NCBI GenBank assembly: GCA_963663365.2
Contig: CAXXIH010000005.1
Location: 62,001 to 126,000 of the forward strand
Source of the DNA: G963663365 sp963663365
Lineage (GTDB): Bacteria; Hinthialibacterota; Hinthialibacteria; Hinthialibacterales; G963663365
DNA: 64,000 bases
Reading direction: 5' to 3'
Shown: positions 58,990-64,000 of the stretch, in pieces
Position numbering within the stretch: position 1 is the first letter of the stretch
Layout: each line of letters begins with the position of its first letter
Notes under the pieces: model-generated
Seen by the model: the letters and a program-made list of their open reading frames with translations, nothing else
What the model was told of the DNA's origin: nothing
Databases searched by the model: none
Made by a program: the position numbers and the translations under genes

Positions 58990-61900
58990 ATGAAAACCAA
59001 ACCGGCATTTTGCTTCCTCATAACGACGTTATTCATGAGTTTCGTTGTCTCCATGGCATCGGCGGAGACAATTTGGTCGATCGGTACAGAAGACCAGTCG
59101 AATGCCGAATTCGCACTGTTTGGAGATTATGCCCGCTATAGCCGAACATTTGCCGATGATGTGCTTTTTACCATTGGCAAATCGGCCGCTTTGCAGGACT
59201 GGTGCGGCATTCAGCCCGGTCCCCAAGATGCCTGGGCCGGAAATCGAGAGCATCCGTATATTGTTCAATTCCAGATGGACAAAGTCCCTCAGGGCTGGTT
59301 CATGCTGCGCATTGCCCTGGTCAGCACCCATGCCGGAGAGCCGGGCACGCTCGTTGCCAATATCAATGGTTTGCCTGCAGAACTTAAACTTCCGCACGGC
59401 ACTGGAGATTGGGCGTTGACCGATCCTTCGCGCGGCAAACCGTATCGCTTCGATCTCTATATTCCTCGCGAGACCATCCGCAAAGGCAAAAACGAACTGA
59501 CCTTAACCGCCACCGGGGCGTGGTTGATCTGGGATTCCCTCTCTTTGGATTGCGGTGAAAACGGGCCAATGACAGTCGTCGATCCGGACTCATTCGAACT
59601 CATTCTCGCGCCTCTTTTTGTTGAGCATGATAGCCGTCTCTATCAAAAAGCCCGTTTTACGATGACACAGGTTAGTCCTTTTGAAGGATTAACAGCCCGT
59701 ATCACCGTGGACGGCCAAGAAGCGGAAAAGGCGATCTCGGGAACTACGCTCGGAACATTTACGGAGGATATGGATATCCCCGAAATCAAAAGCCCCGCCG
59801 CCCTGCAATTTGAAATCCTGAAAGAAGGAAAGACGCTATTCAGTCGTACGGTGAATGTCAAACCGCAGAAAAAATGGACAATTCACGTTGTCCCCCAAGC
59901 GCATGTGGACATTGGATATACCGACCTGCAAGAGAAGGCGATGGAGGTCCACCGCAAAAGCAATGACCTTGCCGTTGAACTGGTTGAAAAAAATCCGGAG
60001 TTTGTGTGGAGTGTGGAATCCAGTTATGTCCTGGAAGACTGGCTTAAAACACGGCCTCAAAAACTGATCGAGCATTTCTTCGAACTCTCCCGCAAAGACC
60101 GTTTAGAAATCGGCGCGATTTACGGAAATCTGCTAACCGGACTCTTGAGTGATGAAGAGTCATTCCGTTCGCTCTATTTCTCAAAGAAGTTATCGGACCA
60201 ATACGGATCAGCCTTCCGTAGCGCAACACTAACCGATGCCCCCTCTCATATATGGTCGATTCCAACCGTCTTAAGCAAAAGCGGGGTGAAATATCTCAGC
60301 ATGGGTATTAACCAAACCCGTGCGCCTCTATTGCGCGGTGGCCTAAAGGAACGTTCGCCGATTTGGTGGGAAGGTCCGGATGGCTCAAAGATACTGGCAT
60401 TTTTCCACGATCATTATGCCGAGGCCGGAAGAATCGGTTTAACCCATGCCTGGCCGGGGCAATACGATACCGTTGCCGGATTGCAGGCAGCGGAAACTCT
60501 CATTCCGGCTATGCTCAAACGCTATGAGCAGGAAGGCTATCCGTATGACTCCATCCACATTCACGGCGCGTATGGAGACAATCGCCCCCTGACCAGGGAT
60601 TTGCCTCAGAATGTCCGCGCGTGGAATAAGAAATACACATATCCCAAAATCGTCTTTTCAACTAATTACGAATGGTTCTCGGCCATTGAAAAGAAATATG
60701 GAAATCAACTCAACACGGTTCGTGGTGACGGAGGTCCGTTCTGGGAAGACGGAGCCGCTTCGAGCGCATTAGAAACAGCCATAAACCGTCAAAGCCAACA
60801 ACAAGCCCTGTTGGCGGAAATGCTCTTAACCGGTCTCCATGCCCAAGGAAAGATCAAAAAAGATTACCGCCAAGCATTTATGGATATCTGGCACAACATC
60901 ATGCTTTATGATGAGCATACTTGGGGCGCGCACAATTCCATTTCGCAACCGGAACTCCCCGAAGTCAAAGAGCAGTTCCGCTACAAAGCGCAATTTGCCA
61001 CATGTGCGGCAAAGCAACTCAAACCGCTTCTTCAAGAAGCCCGAAAACATATCGCCTCCGGTTCTGCCCAGAATCTTAAAAGCCCGGAGTTAAAAAACGA
61101 CAAGTTAACGTCCAGGTATTATGAAATCTCATTTGACCGTGAACGCGGAGCGATCGGAAGCATCATTGACCGCGAAACCGGCAAAGAACTATTGGATAAA
61201 AATGCCGCTTATGGATTAGGGCAAGTCCTTTACGCACAAGGTGAAGAACCTCCCTACACCATCACAACAGCACATCTGCGGAATTTGCATCAAATCCCTG
61301 CGGGAGTGGAATTATGGCTTGAGCATCCCTACATGCCGCAGATTAAAATGAATCTGCAAATCGATTCCGAACGGAAAGGCATATCCCTCTATTACGATAT
61401 TGAGAAAGTTCTGACCCTCCAAAAAGAAGGGGTGTACATCGCCTTTCCATTTGCGGGACAAAAGCCGTCCGTCGATTATGCCGTCGCCAATGCAGTCGTG
61501 CGCGCAGGCCGCGATTGGTTGCCGGGGGCCTGCAAAGACTGGTTCACCGTTCAAAACTGGTTGCGTGTGCGCAATCCGGGCCAGGATGCGTTATGGATCA
61601 GCTACGATGCCCCGCTTATCAATCTACAAGATGTCAATTCCAACAAATGGCTGAATGAGCTGCCCATCGAAAACGGACATGTGTATGCGTATATCATGAA
61701 CAATTACTGGTTCACCAATTATAAAGCCGGTCAGGGCGGGCGCTTTCAATTCCGGTTTGCTATCACTTCAGGCGAAACAATATCCAATGCGGACGCATTC
61801 CACTTCGGGCTCGATTGGACTTCGGCGGAACGCAAAGCCATTCATGGCATGGTCGGTGTCCAACCTTCCAATGTTGTCGTGAGCGGCTTCAAACGCGCAG

Positions 61901-62106
61901 AAGACGGACAAGGTTATATTGTCCGCCTGCGTGAAATGAGCGGAGAACCGGCACAGGCTATTTTAAGCGTTCCGGCATTGAAAACCGTCACATCGGCCCA
62001 TTTGACCAATGGCGTAGAGGACAATCAACAGTCTCTTTCCATACAAAATGACAGGGTGCCGGTTTCGCTTAAGGGGTGGGATATTGCCACAGTGCGGGTA
62101 GAATAA
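58990..62106 (+). CDS. GH38 alpha-mannosidase-like enzyme with N-terminal lectin-like domain, secreted
   Basis: 1038 residues with a signal (PAFCFLITTLFMSFVVSMASA). An N-terminal beta-sandwich (about 25-195) holds NAEFALFGDY, DWCGIQPGPQDAWAG and ENGPMTV, like the carbohydrate-binding domain of rhamnogalacturonate lyase. The GH38 catalytic domain follows (about 290-670): H305 and D307 in VPQAHVDIGY, D416 in ATLTDAPSHIWS (probable nucleophile), and the closing H643/H648 in DEHTWGAHNS, giving the zinc-binding set of alpha-mannosidases. The rest is the usual beta-rich C-terminus. It should cleave alpha-mannosides or related sugars from exported or extracellular glycans. The kinase gene at 62151 lies 44 bp downstream, probably in one operon. 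Confidence 0.88.
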   Translation: MKTKPAFCFLITTLFMSFVVSMASAETIWSIGTEDQSNAEFALFGDYARYSRTFADDVLFTIGKSAALQDWCGIQPGPQDAWAGNREHPYIVQFQMDKVPQGWFMLRIALVSTHAGEPGTLVANINGLPAELKLPHGTGDWALTDPSRGKPYRFDLYIPRETIRKGKNELTLTATGAWLIWDSLSLDCGENGPMTVVDPDSFELILAPLFVEHDSRLYQKARFTMTQVSPFEGLTARITVDGQEAEKAISGTTLGTFTEDMDIPEIKSPAALQFEILKEGKTLFSRTVNVKPQKKWTIHVVPQAHVDIGYTDLQEKAMEVHRKSNDLAVELVEKNPEFVWSVESSYVLEDWLKTRPQKLIEHFFELSRKDRLEIGAIYGNLLTGLLSDEESFRSLYFSKKLSDQYGSAFRSATLTDAPSHIWSIPTVLSKSGVKYLSMGINQTRAPLLRGGLKERSPIWWEGPDGSKILAFFHDHYAEAGRIGLTHAWPGQYDTVAGLQAAETLIPAMLKRYEQEGYPYDSIHIHGAYGDNRPLTRDLPQNVRAWNKKYTYPKIVFSTNYEWFSAIEKKYGNQLNTVRGDGGPFWEDGAASSALETAINRQSQQQALLAEMLLTGLHAQGKIKKDYRQAFMDIWHNIMLYDEHTWGAHNSISQPELPEVKEQFRYKAQFATCAAKQLKPLLQEARKHIASGSAQNLKSPELKNDKLTSRYYEISFDRERGAIGSIIDRETGKELLDKNAAYGLGQVLYAQGEEPPYTITTAHLRNLHQIPAGVELWLEHPYMPQIKMNLQIDSERKGISLYYDIEKVLTLQKEGVYIAFPFAGQKPSVDYAVANAVVRAGRDWLPGACKDWFTVQNWLRVRNPGQDALWISYDAPLINLQDVNSNKWLNELPIENGHVYAYIMNNYWFTNYKAGQGGRFQFRFAITSGETISNADAFHFGLDWTSAERKAIHGMVGVQPSNVVVSGFKRAEDGQGYIVRLREMSGEPAQAILSVPALKTVTSAHLTNGVEDNQQSLSIQNDRVPVSLKGWDIATVRVE

Positions 62107-62150
62107 GCGAATTGGTGACATTCATTTTCATACGTTATGGGAAGTAAACA

Positions 62151-63035
62151 ATGCGTGAAGGTATTTTGTGCTTTGGTGAAGTCCTTTGGGATGCGCTCCC
62201 GGCCGGTCTGTTCTTAGGCGGCGCTCCATTTAATGTTGCGATTCATCTCCATCAACTCGGACAACCGGTGTCATTCGCCAGCCGGATCGGTAACGATGAA
62301 TTGGGTGCTGAAATCACACGCCGCCTCCAAAGACGCGGTCTTGATTCAAACCTCTTGCAGGTAGATAACGAACTCCCCACCGGTTTTGTCCGAGTCACAC
62401 TGGATGCAGCCGGAAGCCCCACATTCAACATCGTCGAGCCTTCCGCCTGGGATGCAATCGCTCAAGAAGAGACATTGCTGGAGTGCGCGCAAAAAGTGCA
62501 AGCCATCGTCTTTGGCAGCCTGGTTCAACGTCAACCGGTATCACGTGCCACATTACAGAAGTTGCTGGCCGAAGATGTCCTTAGAGTATTCGATATCAAC
62601 CTGCGGCCTCCATTTGATAACAAAGAAATTGTCGAAGAATCCTTAAAACTTTCGCAAATCGTGAAATTGAACGATGACGAGCTGTTACGCATGGAACAGT
62701 GGTTTGGGCTTCCATCAGGTCCCGAACATTGCGCCCGGGCCATGGCGGAACGTTTTCAATGCGAAACCATCTGTATTACTCGTGGTCCGAATGGCGCCGC
62801 CTTGCTGCATGAGGGTGAATGGTACGAGCACCCCGGCTATGAAGTCAAAGCGGCTGATTGCGTTGGGGCTGGAGATGCCTTTTTGGCGTCGCTTCTAAAT
62901 GGCTTACTGGAAGGCCGTGACTCTGCGGCGCTGCTCCCCTATGCAAATGCACTGGGCGCGTATGTGGCCACGCAAAACGGCGCGACACCAAACATCAACC
63001 ATAAGGCGCTCGAAACCCTACGCACATCATCGTAA
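62151..63035 (+). CDS. PfkB-family sugar kinase (fructokinase-like)
   Basis: 294 residues with GGGAAG seven bases before ATG. PfkB marks: N-terminal GEVLWDALPAGLFLGGAPFN, LGQPVSFASRIGNDELG (substrate Gly-Gly and Asn region), DINLRPPF, and the C-terminal DCVGAGDAFLAS with the catalytic Asp and anion hole. It phosphorylates a ketose or sugar acid with ATP; the ketohexose specificity is guessed from the LWD and GGAPFN pattern of fructokinases. Cytoplasmic. Following a mannosidase-like gene it may act on sugars released by it after isomerisation. Confidence 0.92.
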   Translation: MREGILCFGEVLWDALPAGLFLGGAPFNVAIHLHQLGQPVSFASRIGNDELGAEITRRLQRRGLDSNLLQVDNELPTGFVRVTLDAAGSPTFNIVEPSAWDAIAQEETLLECAQKVQAIVFGSLVQRQPVSRATLQKLLAEDVLRVFDINLRPPFDNKEIVEESLKLSQIVKLNDDELLRMEQWFGLPSGPEHCARAMAERFQCETICITRGPNGAALLHEGEWYEHPGYEVKAADCVGAGDAFLASLLNGLLEGRDSAALLPYANALGAYVATQNGATPNINHKALETLRTSS

Positions 63036-63121
63036 TAAATAGAATCAGGCGAGACTATTTTCCGGCTCGGGATTCCTAAACCAATATGATTCCAATGATA
63101 TCGCCGCCGTTAAAATCGGCT

Positions 63122-64000
63122 CTACGTGGCTCTGCCTTTGGCATCAAGAATTTCACAGATGCACTGGCATACAGTCTCTGCTTGTTCCTCAGTCATCACC
63201 ATGGCTGATGGGAGGTTTACACCCAATGGGCTCAATCGGTAGGCATTCCGATTTCGTTTACATGCGGCAGAGAGATCGGAACATTTCTCAAAGGCAGGCA
63301 TAGCGCTTAAAGGATAGAAGAAGGGACGGCAATCCACGTTCTTCTCCGACATCAAAGCAATAAATTGCTCTTTGTCCATCTGAAGGGATGCATCCAAAAT
63401 TAATGTGGGCATCCAGTAGGCATGGTCAACATCCTCCGGGCATGGATTGAGCGTAATCCCGTTTAGGCCTTCCAGGCGCTTCTTATACCAGTCAAAAATC
63501 CGGCGTTTAATTTCAAGAAGTTCATCAACGCGTTGAATTTGCGCCAATCCCAAGGCAGCCTGGATTCCGCTCATCTTATATTTAAAGGCCACCTCATTGT
63601 GCCAAAACATCTTCTCTCCCAAACAACGCCCATGATCCCGCAGGATGAGCACACGTTCGTAGAGTTCCCGGTTACCGGTAACCAGCATGCCTCCCTCCCC
63701 TGTTGTAAGAGTCTTTGCGCCAAAAAAACTAAAGACTCCCACATCGCCGCAAACGCCCGCTTTGCGTCCTTTATATTCAGCGCCGATGGCCTGGGCCGCA
63801 TCCTCGATAACAGCAATACCGTTTTCAGCCGCCAAAGCACTAATACCATCGTAATCCGCCATGCACCCATATAAATCCACAGGAACAACGGCTTTCGTAC
63901 GGGGTGTAATGCACTCCCGGAAACTTTCAACACTCAAACACCAATCCCGCTCATCGATATCCGCAAATACCGGCGTTGCTCCGCAATAAGTGACCGGGGC
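63122..64000 (-). CDS. DegT/DnrJ/EryC1/StrS aminotransferase (5' end outside window)
   Basis: The frame is open to the window edge (reading leftward from 64000), so about 293 C-terminal codons are seen and the start is missing. The first visible residues APVTYCGATPVFADIDERDW match the DegT fold. Then come PVDLYGCMADYDGI, EDAAQAIGAEYKGR and the cofactor lysine region SFFGAKTLTTGEGG, as in sugar aminotransferases that make amino sugars for exopolysaccharide, lipopolysaccharide or glycosylation. The C-terminus has LNPCPEDVDHAYWMPTLIL and LPSAMVMTEEQ. It converges with the kinase gene, leaving 86 bp. Confidence 0.9.
   Translation of the reverse strand, partial: APVTYCGATPVFADIDERDWCLSVESFRECITPRTKAVVPVDLYGCMADYDGISALAAENGIAVIEDAAQAIGAEYKGRKAGVCGDVGVFSFFGAKTLTTGEGGMLVTGNRELYERVLILRDHGRCLGEKMFWHNEVAFKYKMSGIQAALGLAQIQRVDELLEIKRRIFDWYKKRLEGLNGITLNPCPEDVDHAYWMPTLILDASLQMDKEQFIALMSEKNVDCRPFFYPLSAMPAFEKCSDLSAACKRNRNAYRLSPLGVNLPSAMVMTEEQAETVCQCICEILDAKGRAT

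Overview
The window is gene-dense bacterial DNA, GC-balanced by eye. Most genes encode exported proteins with Sec or Tat signals that make, bind or break down polysaccharides. Type I dockerin repeats, Thr/Pro/Ser linkers, a prepilin-type (type IV pilin-like) protein, and the GxGYxYP, DUF4861 and DUF6599 families point to a polymer-degrading environmental bacterium of the PVC/Hydrogenedentota kind. That placement rests on gene content only. No rRNA, tRNA, CRISPR array or IS element was recognised.

Region 1 (1-14198): the 5' part of a heparinase-like gene on the minus strand diverges from a fumarylacetoacetate-hydrolase-family enzyme. Then comes a tight minus-strand operon, read from 14198 down to 1862: sodium:solute symporter, Gfo/Idh/MocA oxidoreductase, class III aminotransferase, secreted Asp-rich protein fused to a DUF4861-like domain, a protein with two fused alpha/beta hydrolase domains, an intact amidohydrolase, an amidohydrolase paralogue that has lost its metal ligands, and a second secreted Asp-rich protein. 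Three gene pairs overlap by 4 bp. It looks like a pathway for uptake, trimming and oxidation of one unknown substrate.

Region 2 (14468-29089): a polysaccharide block with an alpha/alpha-toroid protein, a complete heparinase II/III-family enzyme, an enolase-superfamily enzyme (OSBS/N-acylamino acid racemase type), a large toroid plus Ig-like protein, a GH127 beta-L-arabinofuranosidase, a double GDPD protein, an exported xylose-isomerase-like TIM barrel and a GH20 hexosaminidase.

Region 3 (29090-32500): an accessory patch of small or unrecognised genes, many of them membrane proteins. A degraded second copy of the GH20 3' end lies 1.76 kb downstream of the intact gene end, so the patch lies between direct repeats.

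Region 4 (32522-49923): ilvD, a CehA/McbA-type metallohydrolase, a PpiC foldase, a Tat-exported aldo/keto reductase with two Fe-S clusters, a DUF6599-like protein, an oligogalacturonate-lyase-like propeller, a 1388-residue protein combining cohesin-like, CBM9-like, inactive C13-peptidase-like and dockerin modules, a Tat-exported FucI/AraA-type isomerase, and P5C dehydrogenase (pruA).

Region 5 (50384-64000): a GxGYxYP protein, a TIM-barrel enzyme, a prepilin-type protein, an M20 peptidase, a secreted S9-like esterase, a ThuA-like protein, a GH38 mannosidase-like enzyme with a lectin-like N-terminus, a PfkB sugar kinase, and the start of a DegT-type aminotransferase that runs off the window.

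Together the genes describe outer depolymerisation (lyases, glycosidases, esterases), uptake by a Na+ symporter, and inner conversion by oxidoreductases, isomerases, FAH-type enzymes and kinases. The substrate cannot be named from sequence alone. Uronate- or arabinose-containing glycans fit the enzyme set best, and the absence of any sulfatase argues against sulfated polymers.
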